A stretch of DNA of 64,000 bases from JAXMHQ01 sp046346665. GTDB lineage: Bacteria; Verrucomicrobiota; Verrucomicrobiia; Limisphaerales; JAXMHQ01. The position numbers were made by a program, and so were the translations under genes. Below, piece after piece: positions 8,980 through 17,410 of the stretch (the first letter of the stretch is position 1; each line of letters opens with the position of its first letter). Location: positions 62,001 to 126,000 of the forward strand of contig JAXMHQ010000005.1 of the NCBI GenBank assembly GCA_046346665.1. The letters are read 5' to 3'. The notes beneath the pieces are model-generated. The model worked only from the letters and a program-made list of their open reading frames with translations, had not been told where the DNA came from and searched no databases.

Positions 8980-9933
8980 ATGGCGGCCGACCCCATGATC
9001 GCCTGCGACAACCTGACCATGCGGTTCGGGTCGTTCACCGCCGTCGACCACGTCTCCTTCTCCATCCGCAAAGGTTCCATCTTCGGATTTCTCGGACCGA
9101 ACGGCTCCGGCAAATCGACCGTCATTCGCATGTTGTGCGGCCTGCTGGAACCGAGCGACGGCAATGCCCAAATCGCCGGCTACGACGTCGCCCGGCAGCC
9201 GGACAGCCTCAAACACCTGATCGGCTACATGTCCCAGAAATTTTCGCTCTATGACGAGCTGACCGCTTACGAGAACCTCCAGTTCTACGGACGCCTCTAC
9301 GGCCTCGGCGGCAGCGCCCTCGCCAAACGCCGCGATGAACTGGTCGAACTCACCCATCTCGGCCCCTATCTCAACCGCCGCTCCTCCCTCCTGTCCGGCG
9401 GCTGGCGCCAGCGCCTCGCCATGGCCTGCGCACTGCTCCACAATCCGTCCGTCCTCTTCCTCGACGAACCCACCGCCGGCATCGACCCCGTCGCGCGCCG
9501 CGAGTTGTGGGATCTCCTGTTCGAATTTTCCAGCCACGGCATGACGCTCTTCGTCACCACCCATTACATGGACGAAGCCGAACGCTGCTCGCACGTCGGC
9601 TACATTCACATGTCCAAACTCGTCGTCTGCGGCCAGCCCGACGACCTTAAATCGCTGCCCGAGGTCAACCCGCCCGGCACCCGGCGGCTGGACGTCACCT
9701 GCGACCACGTCACCGTCGGCCTGCGCGCCCTGCGCCAATTGACCGGCGTCCGCACCGCCACCGTCTTCGGCCAGTCCATGCACCTCCTCGTCGACCAGTC
9801 GCTGGATGAAAATGCCATCCGCGCCGAACTGCGGAAGGCCGGCATCCCGCAGGCCGACATCCGGCCGATCGGGCCGTCGCTGGAAGATGTTTTTGTCGCC
9901 CTCACGGCGCGCAACAGCGGGAGGACCGCATGA
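8980..9933 (+). CDS. ABC exporter ATP-binding protein
   Basis: A 317-residue ATPase that powers the exporter with the adaptor before it and the permease after it. Walker A is LGPNGSGKST, the Q-loop is YMSQKFSLYDE, the signature is LSGGW rather than the common LSGGQ, Walker B is VLFLDEPTAGID and the H-loop is TTHYMDEAERC. About 80 C-terminal residues follow the ATPase core, as in the CcmA/drug-export subfamily. The ATG at 8980 follows the adaptor stop by six bases; a TTG at 8974 and an ATG at 8995 are also in frame. Its TGA overlaps the permease ATG (ATGA), so translation is coupled. Confidence 0.93.
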   Translation: MAADPMIACDNLTMRFGSFTAVDHVSFSIRKGSIFGFLGPNGSGKSTVIRMLCGLLEPSDGNAQIAGYDVARQPDSLKHLIGYMSQKFSLYDELTAYENLQFYGRLYGLGGSALAKRRDELVELTHLGPYLNRRSSLLSGGWRQRLAMACALLHNPSVLFLDEPTAGIDPVARRELWDLLFEFSSHGMTLFVTTHYMDEAERCSHVGYIHMSKLVVCGQPDDLKSLPEVNPPGTRRLDVTCDHVTVGLRALRQLTGVRTATVFGQSMHLLVDQSLDENAIRAELRKAGIPQADIRPIGPSLEDVFVALTARNSGRTA

Positions 9934-11051
9934 TCTCCCCGTTCCGCGGGTTCAAGGCGATTTTGTACAAGGAATTCCTGGTCGTGCTGCGCGACCCGGC
10001 CACGCTGTTCTTCATGTTCTTCCCGCCGCTGATCCAGATGATCGCGTTCGGCTACGCGCTGGATAACGACGTGAAAAACGTGAAGCTCGTGCTGCTGGAC
10101 GAGGATCGCACGGTGGAAAGCCGGCAGATCCTCGACCGCTTCGTCAACACGGGCACGTTCAAATTCGCGGGACAGGTCCTGACCGTGGAGGAACTCGACC
10201 GCGCCGTCCGCCGCGGTGAAGCGGCCGTGGGCCTGCAGATTCCTCCCGGCTTCACACGCGATCTCCAGGCCGGGCGCACGGCCCGCGTGCAGTTGCTCAT
10301 CGACGGATCCAATTCCACCATCGCCTCCGCCGCCCTCAACACGTCCATCGGAATCACCTTCCGCGAATCCATCCTCCAGCTCCTCGCCGGCACCGGGCGA
10401 CAGGACATCCCCGTCGAAGTCCGGCCGCAACTGCTCTACAACCCCGCCATGCGCAGCCCGAATTTCTTCGTCCCGGGCGTCATCGGGATCATGCTGCAAA
10501 TCGCCACCGTCTTCGCCACCGCCATGTCCCTCGTGCGCGAACGCGAACGCGGCACGCTCGAACAATTGCTCGTCAGCCCCGTGTCGCGCTGGGGCCTCAT
10601 GCTCGGCAAAATGATGCCCTACCTCGCCATCTCCACCGCCATGTTCATCGTCCTGTTCATCCTCATGGTCTGGGTCTTCAAAGTCCCCATCGCCGGCAGC
10701 GTCACGCTCCTCGCCCTTGCCTCGTTCGTCTACGTGTTCACCCTGCTCAGCCTCGGCCTCCTCGTCTCCACCCGCGCCCAAAACCAGATGCAGGCCCTCC
10801 AGGTCACCATGATCTTCATCATGCCCTCCGTCTTTTTCTCCGGGTTCATCTTCCCCCGCGACACCATGCCCGCCATCTTCTACTACATCGGCACCGTCCT
10901 CCCCGCCACCTACTTCATCGACCTCGTCCGCGCCATCGTCCTGCGCGGGGCCGGGATCATGGATTTCTGGGTCGACCTCGCCGTGCTGGCCGGCATGGGC
11001 GCCACGCTGTTCGCCCTGTGCGCCCTCCAGTTTAAACGGAGGATTGCGTGA
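9930..11051 (+). CDS. ABC-2 type permease (YhhJ/YbhS-like)
   Basis: A 373-residue integral membrane subunit of the exporter. One N-terminal membrane segment (FFMFFPPLIQMIAFGYAL) is followed by a periplasmic domain of about 140 residues, then five membrane segments. The motif SLVRERERGTLEQLLVSPVS marks the ABC-2 family. It overlaps the ATPase gene by four bases (ATGA) and the next gene by GTGA. Only one permease gene is present, so the transporter is probably a homodimer. Confidence 0.92.
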   Translation: MISPFRGFKAILYKEFLVVLRDPATLFFMFFPPLIQMIAFGYALDNDVKNVKLVLLDEDRTVESRQILDRFVNTGTFKFAGQVLTVEELDRAVRRGEAAVGLQIPPGFTRDLQAGRTARVQLLIDGSNSTIASAALNTSIGITFRESILQLLAGTGRQDIPVEVRPQLLYNPAMRSPNFFVPGVIGIMLQIATVFATAMSLVRERERGTLEQLLVSPVSRWGLMLGKMMPYLAISTAMFIVLFILMVWVFKVPIAGSVTLLALASFVYVFTLLSLGLLVSTRAQNQMQALQVTMIFIMPSVFFSGFIFPRDTMPAIFYYIGTVLPATYFIDLVRAIVLRGAGIMDFWVDLAVLAGMGATLFALCALQFKRRIA

Positions 11052-12271
11052 ACCGCCCCGCCAGCCACCCGCGCCTCCGCCTCCACGTCGCCCCCGCCGC
11101 CGAACGCGCCATCCGCTCCGGCCACCCCTGGGTGTTCGCCGACAAAATCCGCGACCAAAACCGCCCCGCCACAGCAGGCGAACTCGCCGCCCTCTTCGAT
11201 CGCAACGACCGCTTCATCGCCATGGGATTGTTCGACCCGGATTCGCCCATCCGCGTCCGGATCGCTCATGCCGGGAAACCCCTCGAGATTAATCGCGCCT
11301 TCTGGGCCGCCCGGCTCGAGGCCGCGATCGAACGGCGCGCGGGATTGTTCGACGCCCGCACCACCGGTTACCGGTTGATCAACGGCGAAAGCGACGGCTG
11401 GCCCGGCCTCGTGCTGGACCGTTACGGCGACACCCTTGCACTGAAAATCTACACGGCCGCCTGGCTGCCGCGCCTCGACGAAGTTGCGGATCTCATCCAG
11501 TCAAAACTCTCGCCCCAACGCCTCGTGCTCCGCCTCAGCCGGAATATTCAACCGGCAGCCCGAAAACAATTCCGGCTCGAAGACGGATCCGTCCTGCGCG
11601 GATTCCCGATCAAGGAAACAGTGACGTTTCTCGAAAACGGATTGCACTTCGAAGCCGACGTGGCGCGCGGTCAGAAGACGGGATTTTTTCTGGATCAACG
11701 AGACAACCGGCGCCGCGTCGAAACCCTCTCCGAAAACCGGCGCGTGCTGAACGCATTCAGCTTCTCCGGCGGATTCTCCCTCTACGCTGCCCGCGGCGGC
11801 GCCGTGTCGGTGACGAACCTCGACATCAGCGCCCACGCGCTCGACGCCGCGCGGCGAAACCTCGCCCTCAACAGCCAGTTCGGCTCGCCCATCGACCGTT
11901 GCCTGCACGAGTTCGTCCAGGCCGACGCCCTGGAATGGCTCCACGCCGAACGCCGAAGGCGCTTCGACCTCGTCATCCTGGATCCACCCTCGTTTGCAAA
12001 AAAAGAAAACGAACGCGCGGAGGCGTTGCAAGCCTACGAACGCCTGGTCTCACTCGGACGCGCCCTGCTCGGCCCAGGCGGGCTCGTCCTCGCCTGCTCC
12101 TGCTCCGCCCACGTGAACACCCAGGAGTTTTTCACCGCCGCCCGGCGCGGCGCCGCCCGCAACGCAGGAACCTTCCGCGAACTCTGGACCTCCACCCACG
12201 CCCCCGACCACCCCGCCACCTTCCCGGAAGCCAATTACCTCAAAGCTATCTGCCTGCGGATTGACGATTGA
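11048..12271 (+). CDS. rlmI: Class I SAM-dependent rRNA methyltransferase, RlmI-like
   Basis: A 407-residue protein with the order of the RlmI/RlmK family: an N-terminal PUA domain (SGHPWVFADKI), a central RlmI-like domain, and a Rossmann methyltransferase with GQKTGFFLDQRDNR, NAFSFSGGFSLYA and the catalytic DPPSFAKKENE. RlmI methylates C1962 of 23S rRNA in E. coli; the site here is inferred by family. It starts with GTG overlapping the permease stop (GTGA), an odd operon partner for an exporter. The last residues (RIDD and the stop) are encoded by a tandem repeat that continues into the intergenic region. Confidence 0.88.
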   Translation: MNRPASHPRLRLHVAPAAERAIRSGHPWVFADKIRDQNRPATAGELAALFDRNDRFIAMGLFDPDSPIRVRIAHAGKPLEINRAFWAARLEAAIERRAGLFDARTTGYRLINGESDGWPGLVLDRYGDTLALKIYTAAWLPRLDEVADLIQSKLSPQRLVLRLSRNIQPAARKQFRLEDGSVLRGFPIKETVTFLENGLHFEADVARGQKTGFFLDQRDNRRRVETLSENRRVLNAFSFSGGFSLYAARGGAVSVTNLDISAHALDAARRNLALNSQFGSPIDRCLHEFVQADALEWLHAERRRRFDLVILDPPSFAKKENERAEALQAYERLVSLGRALLGPGGLVLACSCSAHVNTQEFFTAARRGAARNAGTFRELWTSTHAPDHPATFPEANYLKAICLRIDD

Positions 12272-12300
12272 CGATCGGCTATTGGCTATTGGCTATCCGC
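12260..12300. repeat. Tandem words ATTGACG and GGCTATT at the 3' end of rlmI
   Basis: Two copies of ATTGACG followed by three copies of a GGCTATT-like heptamer. The first word codes the last rlmI residues and its stop; the remainder lies between two convergent genes. Confidence 0.7.
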
Positions 12301-12309
12301 CGCAGGCGC

Positions 12310-13341
12310 TCAATAGCTCATCCGGTCCAGCTTCACTTTCCCCCGGAAGATCCAGTAAATGCTGATCGTATACGCCAGCACCACCGGCACCCCCACCAGC
12401 GCGATGGTCAGCATGATGCCCAGGGTCTTGGGCGACGAAGCCGCGTTGTGAATGTTCAGGCTGTTGGCCGGATCCGGGGCGCTCAACACCAGGTTCGGAT
12501 ACATCTCCAGCCCGAACAGGCCCATCAATGCAGCCATCGCCAGGCACGACGAAATAAACGCGCGTCCGTCCCGGCCCAGGTGAATCTCCCGCGGAATATT
12601 CGCCACCGCCAGCATGTTGGCCAGAGCGATGGTGAACAGCCACGGATGCGACCGCACCTGCGCCGCCATGTGCGGCACGTACAGCAGCGTCGTCATCGTG
12701 GTGATCGCATAGCAAATCACGAAGAAAATGATGCAATTGTTCACCCAGCCCCGGAGTTGGTCGTGAAGGACCCCTTCCGTCTTCAACAGCCCGTAAATGG
12801 CCCCGTGCATCATGAACAACGCAAGCGTCGTCACGCCCAGCAGCAGCGCATACGGATGCAGCAGGCTCAGGAACGTGCCCGCAAATTCGCCCCGGTCATC
12901 GATCGGAATTCCCCACGCGATGTTCCCAATCGCAACGCCAATCAACAGGCTGGACAGGACGCTGCCCGTTGAAAATCCGACGTCCCACATCTGGCGCCAC
13001 CAGCGCATCGGCTGCTTGCTGCGAAACTCGATCGCCACCGCCCGGAAAATCAGCGCGACCAGCAACAGCACAAACGCCAGGTAGAATCCCGAAAACACCG
13101 TCGCGTAAACGTTTGGAAACGCCGCGAACAAAGCGCCGCCGCCCGTGACCAGCCACACTTCGTTCCCGTCCCAAACCGGCCCGATCGCGTTCAGCAACAC
13201 CCGCCTGTCCTGGTCCGTCCGCGTGAACAGGTGCAGCGCACCCACCCCCAGGTCAAACCCGTCCAGCATCGCGTAGCCCGTGAACAGCACGCCGATCAGC
13301 ACGAACCAAATCGTGTTCAGATCCAACCCTCCAAAATTCAT
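12310..13341 (-). CDS. cydB: Cytochrome bd oxidase subunit II
   Basis: A 343-residue membrane subunit of the quinol oxidase that reduces oxygen to water at high affinity. It opens with the family's LNTIWFVLIGVLFTGYAMLDGFDLGVGAL and keeps GPVWDGNEVWLVTGGGALFAAFP, with about nine membrane segments. A strong Shine-Dalgarno (GGAGG) lies just before the ATG at 13341. The ATG overlaps the cydA stop (ATGA), so the two subunits are translationally coupled. No cydX or cydCD gene is visible nearby. Confidence 0.96.
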   Translation of the reverse strand: MNFGGLDLNTIWFVLIGVLFTGYAMLDGFDLGVGALHLFTRTDQDRRVLLNAIGPVWDGNEVWLVTGGGALFAAFPNVYATVFSGFYLAFVLLLVALIFRAVAIEFRSKQPMRWWRQMWDVGFSTGSVLSSLLIGVAIGNIAWGIPIDDRGEFAGTFLSLLHPYALLLGVTTLALFMMHGAIYGLLKTEGVLHDQLRGWVNNCIIFFVICYAITTMTTLLYVPHMAAQVRSHPWLFTIALANMLAVANIPREIHLGRDGRAFISSCLAMAALMGLFGLEMYPNLVLSAPDPANSLNIHNAASSPKTLGIMLTIALVGVPVVLAYTISIYWIFRGKVKLDRMSY

Positions 13342-14717
13342 GCGACCTCCTTCCGCGGCAGCGCCAGCTTGCCCGTCGGCTTCAAATCCGCCTCGTCCGG
13401 CCCGTGCTGGATCTTGTCGTTCAACAAATACACAAACACCGCGAACAAAAGGAAATAAATGATCGTGAACAATACCAGCGACGTCAGGATCGTTTCCGAT
13501 TTCACCACCGCCGACAACCCGTCCGCAGTCCGAAGCACGCCCTGGACAATCCAGGGCTGGCGCCCGACCTCCGCCGCAAACCAGCCGGCCTGGTTCGCCA
13601 GTTGCGGGCCCAGCACAGAAAACACCAGCACCCACAAGAGCCAGCGCTTTTCAAACAACGACCCCCGCCAGAAATAAAGAAAACCCAGCGCCGCAATCCC
13701 GATCATCAGGAACCCGATCCCCACCATCAGGTGAAAACATTGAAAGACAAAACTCACCGGCGGACGATCCTTCGGATCCGGCGCGGCCTCGCGCAAACCG
13801 GTCACCGGCGCGTCCGGGGTTCCATACGCCAGGAAACTCAACATGCCGGGTATCTTCGGCCCGATCACCTTTTCGTTCTGCTCGTCCACCCAGCCGAACA
13901 TCGTGAGCGGCGCGTGCGTCCGCGTTTCATACAATCCCTCGAACGCCGCCAGTTTCACCGGCTGATTCCGCGCCACGCCCCGCGCGCTGGCATGGCCGCT
14001 CAACAACTGCAGCAACGATCCCGCGAGCGCCACGATCAATCCCACCCGCAACGAAGCCCGCGCAAACGCCTCGTGCTTCCGCTTCAGCAAATACCACGCA
14101 CTCACACTCACCACCAGGAACGCCCCCGCCTGCCACGCGCCGCACAACGTATGAAACAAGCGGTCCATCGACGACGGACTGAATACCATCGCCCAGAAAT
14201 CCGTGATCTCCGCCCGCGCATGCCCGTCCCGCACCACAATGTGATAACCCGCCGGGGTCTGCATGAAGGAATTCGCCACAATGATCCAGATCGCGCTGAA
14301 ATGAGCTCCCAAACACACCATGCAGGTCGCAAAATAATGCATCTTCCGCCCCACCCGGTCCCACCCGAACAACAAGAGCGCCAGAAAACCCGATTCCAGG
14401 AAAAATGCAAAAATTCCCTCCGCGGCCAGCGCGCTGCCAAAAACATCCCCCACATACCGCGAATACGCCGCCCAGTTCGTCCCGAACTCGAATTCCATCA
14501 CAATCCCCGTCGCCACCCCGATCGCAAACGTCAGCGCAAACACCTTCGTCCAGAATCGCGCCACCTGGTGATACAACGGGTTGCCCGTCTTCAGCCAGAT
14601 CCCCTCCAGGATCACCAGCATCACGCCCAGCCCGATGCTGAGTGGTGGATAGATGTAATGAAATGAAACCGTCGCCGCGAACTGGATCCGCGAGAGAGTC
14701 AGCGTTAGCCCATCCAT
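13338..14717 (-). CDS. cydA: Cytochrome bd oxidase subunit I
   Basis: A 459-residue haem-bearing subunit with quinol-binding function. Family motifs include the haem-ligand histidine region (AATVSFHYIYPPLSIG), GIVMEFEFGTNW, FFLESGFLALLLFGWDRV and QNEKVIGPKIPGM-type quinol-loop residues. At 459 residues it is shorter than the E. coli subunit (about 520), fitting a short Q-loop class. The ATG at 14717 is chosen because family similarity begins there; further in-frame codons upstream lack it. A TTGACC-N17-TATTCA promoter ends 10 bases upstream. Confidence 0.95.
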   Translation of the reverse strand: MDGLTLTLSRIQFAATVSFHYIYPPLSIGLGVMLVILEGIWLKTGNPLYHQVARFWTKVFALTFAIGVATGIVMEFEFGTNWAAYSRYVGDVFGSALAAEGIFAFFLESGFLALLLFGWDRVGRKMHYFATCMVCLGAHFSAIWIIVANSFMQTPAGYHIVVRDGHARAEITDFWAMVFSPSSMDRLFHTLCGAWQAGAFLVVSVSAWYLLKRKHEAFARASLRVGLIVALAGSLLQLLSGHASARGVARNQPVKLAAFEGLYETRTHAPLTMFGWVDEQNEKVIGPKIPGMLSFLAYGTPDAPVTGLREAAPDPKDRPPVSFVFQCFHLMVGIGFLMIGIAALGFLYFWRGSLFEKRWLLWVLVFSVLGPQLANQAGWFAAEVGRQPWIVQGVLRTADGLSAVVKSETILTSLVLFTIIYFLLFAVFVYLLNDKIQHGPDEADLKPTGKLALPRKEVA

Positions 14718-14727
14718 AACGCCACTC

Positions 14728-14756
14728 TGAATACCCGCAAATCCCGCCCGGGTCAA
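14728..14756 (-). promoter_or_regulatory. Sigma70-type promoter for cydAB
   Basis: On the minus strand: TTGACC (14756-14751), 17-base spacer, TATTCA (14733-14728). Ten bases separate the -10 box from the cydA ATG, and no Shine-Dalgarno is present between them. Confidence 0.6.
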
Positions 14757-14769
14757 TCTTGCGCCCCTC

Positions 14770-14796
14770 CCCAGGGAGGGACGGCGTCCCCCCCGG
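14770..14796. repeat. Fragment of the GGGAGGGACGGCGTCCCC repeat
   Basis: A partial copy of family H (full copies at 37493, 53191, 59391) in the gap between cydA and the PTS-like gene; the rest of that 256-base gap shows nothing I recognise. Confidence 0.6.
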
Positions 14797-14973
14797 CCCC
14801 AACAAAAAAGCATCAACCGCCGCCGGATTTCCGCCGCCGCAACACCGCCTGCAGCCGGCTCGGTGCAGGCGATGGAATCCCATGCGGCCCGCCTTCGCGG
14901 AATTCTCTGACGCTCTTTCGAAGCCGCTCCTCGACTGGCGCCCGCGCTTTCTTTCTGTCTGGCTGATTTGCGC

Positions 14974-15699
14974 TCACGCTTTAACCCTGGATAAAACCGA
15001 CTGCTCCGCCGCCAGGATCCGCTCCCGCATCGTCTCCGCATCCGGCGCCGCCCGCAACTCCGCCAGCAACTCCGTCTGCTGCACCATCAAACATACCCGC
15101 GCCAGCGTCAGCAAATGCAACCGGTCATCCTGGCAGCATAACAGGAAAAACAAATCCGTCGGCTTCCCGTCCGGTGCGCCGAAAAAAATCTCCTGGATCG
15201 GCCGGCCCACCACCACAAACGACGATTCAAACTGGTAAGGCTCGTGAAATCGCGGATGCGGCAGCGCAAATCCCCCAGGCAACGCCGTGGACCCGATCTT
15301 CTCCCGCTCCTCCAGACTCTCCAGCAACGCCCGGGAATCCGATACCTGCCAGGTCTTGTCCGCCAACACCACCAACTCCCGCAACACCGACGCCCGCGTC
15401 TTCGCCGTCATCGCCGAATCAATCGCCCCCCGCTCCAGCATCGCCGGGAACAGCTCCGGGTTGGACAGAATCTCGCTGCTCTGACGCGAGGATTGCGCGT
15501 GATACTCCGCCAGCCGCTGCTCCGGCAAACCCAGGATCCGCTGCGACGCCCAGGAATCCAGGTCGCGCTTGCGAAACACCACCCGCCCGCCCCGATGCTC
15601 AAACGGCACCGCGCGATCCTTCACCCGCCGCTCCAGATCCTCCACCCCGAGATGAAGATACCGGGCAGCTTCCTCAAGATTGAAAATGCGATAGGGCAT
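14974..15699 (-). CDS. DNA-binding domain fused to PTS IIA (fructose/nitrogen type)
   Basis: A 241-residue fusion. Residues 1-60 (MPYRIFNLEEAARYLHLG, RRVKDRAVPFEHRGGRVVF, RKRDLDSW) look like an excisionase/MerR-type winged helix that reads DNA. Residues 95-241 form a PTS IIA type-2 domain with the phosphate-accepting histidine in GGFALPHPRFHEP, and the end RERILAAEQ is typical. IIA-Ntr-like proteins are phosphorylated by EI-Ntr/NPr and often act as regulators, not sugar importers; no IIB/IIC genes are here, favouring regulation. An upstream ATG at 15720 is in frame but adds unconserved residues. Confidence 0.82.
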   Translation of the reverse strand: MPYRIFNLEEAARYLHLGVEDLERRVKDRAVPFEHRGGRVVFRKRDLDSWASQRILGLPEQRLAEYHAQSSRQSSEILSNPELFPAMLERGAIDSAMTAKTRASVLRELVVLADKTWQVSDSRALLESLEEREKIGSTALPGGFALPHPRFHEPYQFESSFVVVGRPIQEIFFGAPDGKPTDLFFLLCCQDDRLHLLTLARVCLMVQQTELLAELRAAPDAETMRERILAAEQSVLSRVKA

Positions 15700-15798
15700 G
15701 CAGCGCTTACAACCGCCCACGGGCCAGGGACGGTCCGCTCCTCGTTCACCCTATCAAATCCACACGAAATATCCACCCCAAAGCCCCCGGGAAAAACA

Positions 15799-15826
15799 TT
15801 GTGTTGGCAGGCTGACACGCTAGCTT
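15799..15826 (+). promoter_or_regulatory. Probable promoter for the thymidylate-kinase-like pair
   Basis: TTGTGT (15799-15804), 16-base spacer, TAGCTT (15821-15826), ending 13 bases before the ATG at 15840. The -35 match is weaker than in the other promoters listed. Confidence 0.4.
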
Positions 15827-15839
15827 GAACCCGGACGTG

Positions 15840-16589
15840 ATGAAAACCTTTGCGGAATTAAACTTCCCCGGACGACTCATCGCCGTGGAAGGCCTGGACG
15901 GGTCGGGCAAATCTACCCAGATCTACCTGATCAAACGCTGGCTCGAAGCCGAGCGCGTCCGGGTCTACTTCAGCGAATGGAACTCGTCCGAACTGGTGAA
16001 ATCCGCCACCAGCAAAGGCAAGAAACGCGAGCTGCTCACCCCCAGCACCTTCAGCCTCATCCACGCCACCGACTTCGCGGACCGCTACGAACGACACCTG
16101 CTGCCCCTGCTCCGCGCCGGCTATATCGTCCTCTGCGACCGCTACATCTTCACCGCGTTCGCCCGCGACGTCGTCCGCGGCTGCCCCCCCGCCTGGGTCC
16201 GCGGCATCTACGACTTCGCCGCCCTCCCCGATCTCACTTTCTTCTTCAAAGCCGACCTCGAAGTGTCCCTGAACCGCATTCTCGACGGACGACCCAAACT
16301 CAAATTCTTCGAAGCCGGCATGGACCTCCGCCTGTCCAGCGATCCTTACGAAAGCTTCCGGATTTTCCAGGGCCGGATCCTGGAACAATACCTGGCCATG
16401 AGCACGGAATTCAATTTCACCGTCATCGACGCCAACCAGCGCGTGGAATCCCAACAGGAAGTCGTCCGCCAATTGCTCAGCGAACGCATCGACCTCGGAC
16501 GATTCAAACGGTCGGGCCCGCTCCCGCTCCCGCCCGCCATCCGCCGCGCCCGGCCACCCGTCGAACTGGGCGACGAACCCGCCGAATGA
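15840..16589 (+). CDS. Thymidylate kinase-like protein, copy 1
   Basis: A 249-residue P-loop nucleoside monophosphate kinase of the dTMP-kinase family, which makes dTDP from dTMP and ATP. The P-loop is EGLDGSGKST with K24. The DR motif is CDRYIFTAFARD, and the substrate-side segment STFSLIHATDFADRYE follows the family plan. The last 40 residues are proline- and arginine-rich and not part of the usual fold. The ATG at 15840 (or GTG at 15837) is preferred to a TTG at 15825 that lies inside the -10 box. It overlaps the second copy by ATGA. At 249 residues it is longer than typical Tmk (about 210), so a specialised role is possible. Confidence 0.82.
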   Translation: MKTFAELNFPGRLIAVEGLDGSGKSTQIYLIKRWLEAERVRVYFSEWNSSELVKSATSKGKKRELLTPSTFSLIHATDFADRYERHLLPLLRAGYIVLCDRYIFTAFARDVVRGCPPAWVRGIYDFAALPDLTFFFKADLEVSLNRILDGRPKLKFFEAGMDLRLSSDPYESFRIFQGRILEQYLAMSTEFNFTVIDANQRVESQQEVVRQLLSERIDLGRFKRSGPLPLPPAIRRARPPVELGDEPAE

Positions 16590-17317
16590 AAATCACCCGC
16601 CACAAACGCATCGTCCTCCCCAAACCCGGCCGCCGCCGCTTCTACGGATACGGCATCCCCGGCGTCGACCCGGAGAAACTCGTCGGGAAATTGATCGTCG
16701 TCGAAGGCGCCGACGGCTCCGGCCGATCCACCCAGATCGCACGCCTCGTCGAATGGCTCGAAACCGGCGGACACGCCACAGTCCAGGTCGGACTCAAACG
16801 CTCCACCCTCGTTAGCGAAGAACTGGAACGCGCGCAGGAGGGAAACATCCTCAGCCGGACCACCCTCTGCCTCTTTTACGCGACGGATTTTGCCGATCAG
16901 CTGGAAAATATCATCCTCCCCGCACTGAACGCCGGGTTCATCGTCCTCGCCGACCGCTACATCTACACCCTCATGGCGCGCGACATGGTCCGCGGCATGG
17001 ATGAAGCCTGGCTCCGCAACCTCTACGGCGTCGCCCTCGAACCCGACGCGGTGTTCTACCTATCGGTCGAAGCCGAGGAACTCGTGCAGCGGAACCTGTC
17101 CAAGAAAGCCACCCTGGACTACTGGGAAAGCGGCATGGACCTCGGCCTCTCGCGGGACATGTTCGACAGCTTCCTCCAATACCAGACCGCCATGCAGAAA
17201 AGCTTCCGCCAACTCCAGAAGACCTACGGATTCACCATCGTCGACGGCAACCAGTCCGTGGATGAAGTGAATTCCGCCCTGCGCAAGAAAATCACCGGCG
17301 TCCTCGCCGGACGTTAG
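16586..17317 (+). CDS. Thymidylate kinase-like protein, copy 2, P-loop Lys replaced by Arg
   Basis: A 243-residue paralogue of the gene it overlaps (ATGA). About 35 basic N-terminal residues precede the fold. The P-loop reads EGADGSGRST: the lysine that holds ATP phosphates is R47. The DR motif (LADRYIYTLMARD) and the segment LCLFYATDFADQLE are kept, and the long shared stretch (YWESGMDLGLSRDMFDSF) shows common origin with copy 1. The substitution could lower or abolish catalysis, suggesting a regulatory or heterodimer partner. Family assignment is firm; activity is open. Confidence 0.8.
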   Translation: MKITRHKRIVLPKPGRRRFYGYGIPGVDPEKLVGKLIVVEGADGSGRSTQIARLVEWLETGGHATVQVGLKRSTLVSEELERAQEGNILSRTTLCLFYATDFADQLENIILPALNAGFIVLADRYIYTLMARDMVRGMDEAWLRNLYGVALEPDAVFYLSVEAEELVQRNLSKKATLDYWESGMDLGLSRDMFDSFLQYQTAMQKSFRQLQKTYGFTIVDGNQSVDEVNSALRKKITGVLAGR

Positions 17318-17320
17318 CCC

Positions 17321-17396
17321 TGTAGGAGCCGACGTAAGGAGGCTCTAACTGAAATCCTCTGCAGGGCATGTGAGCCTCCTGACGTCGGCTCCTACA
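17321..17396. repeat. Inverted repeat, family E (TAGGAGCCGACGTNAGGAGG)
   Basis: Two 25-base arms (17321-17345 and 17372-17396) are complementary with one mismatch, leaving a 26-base loop. It lies between convergent genes and could form a terminator-like hairpin. Relatives are at 19927 and 51164. Confidence 0.85.
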
Positions 17397-17410
17397 GTAT
17401 CCATTGCCCA

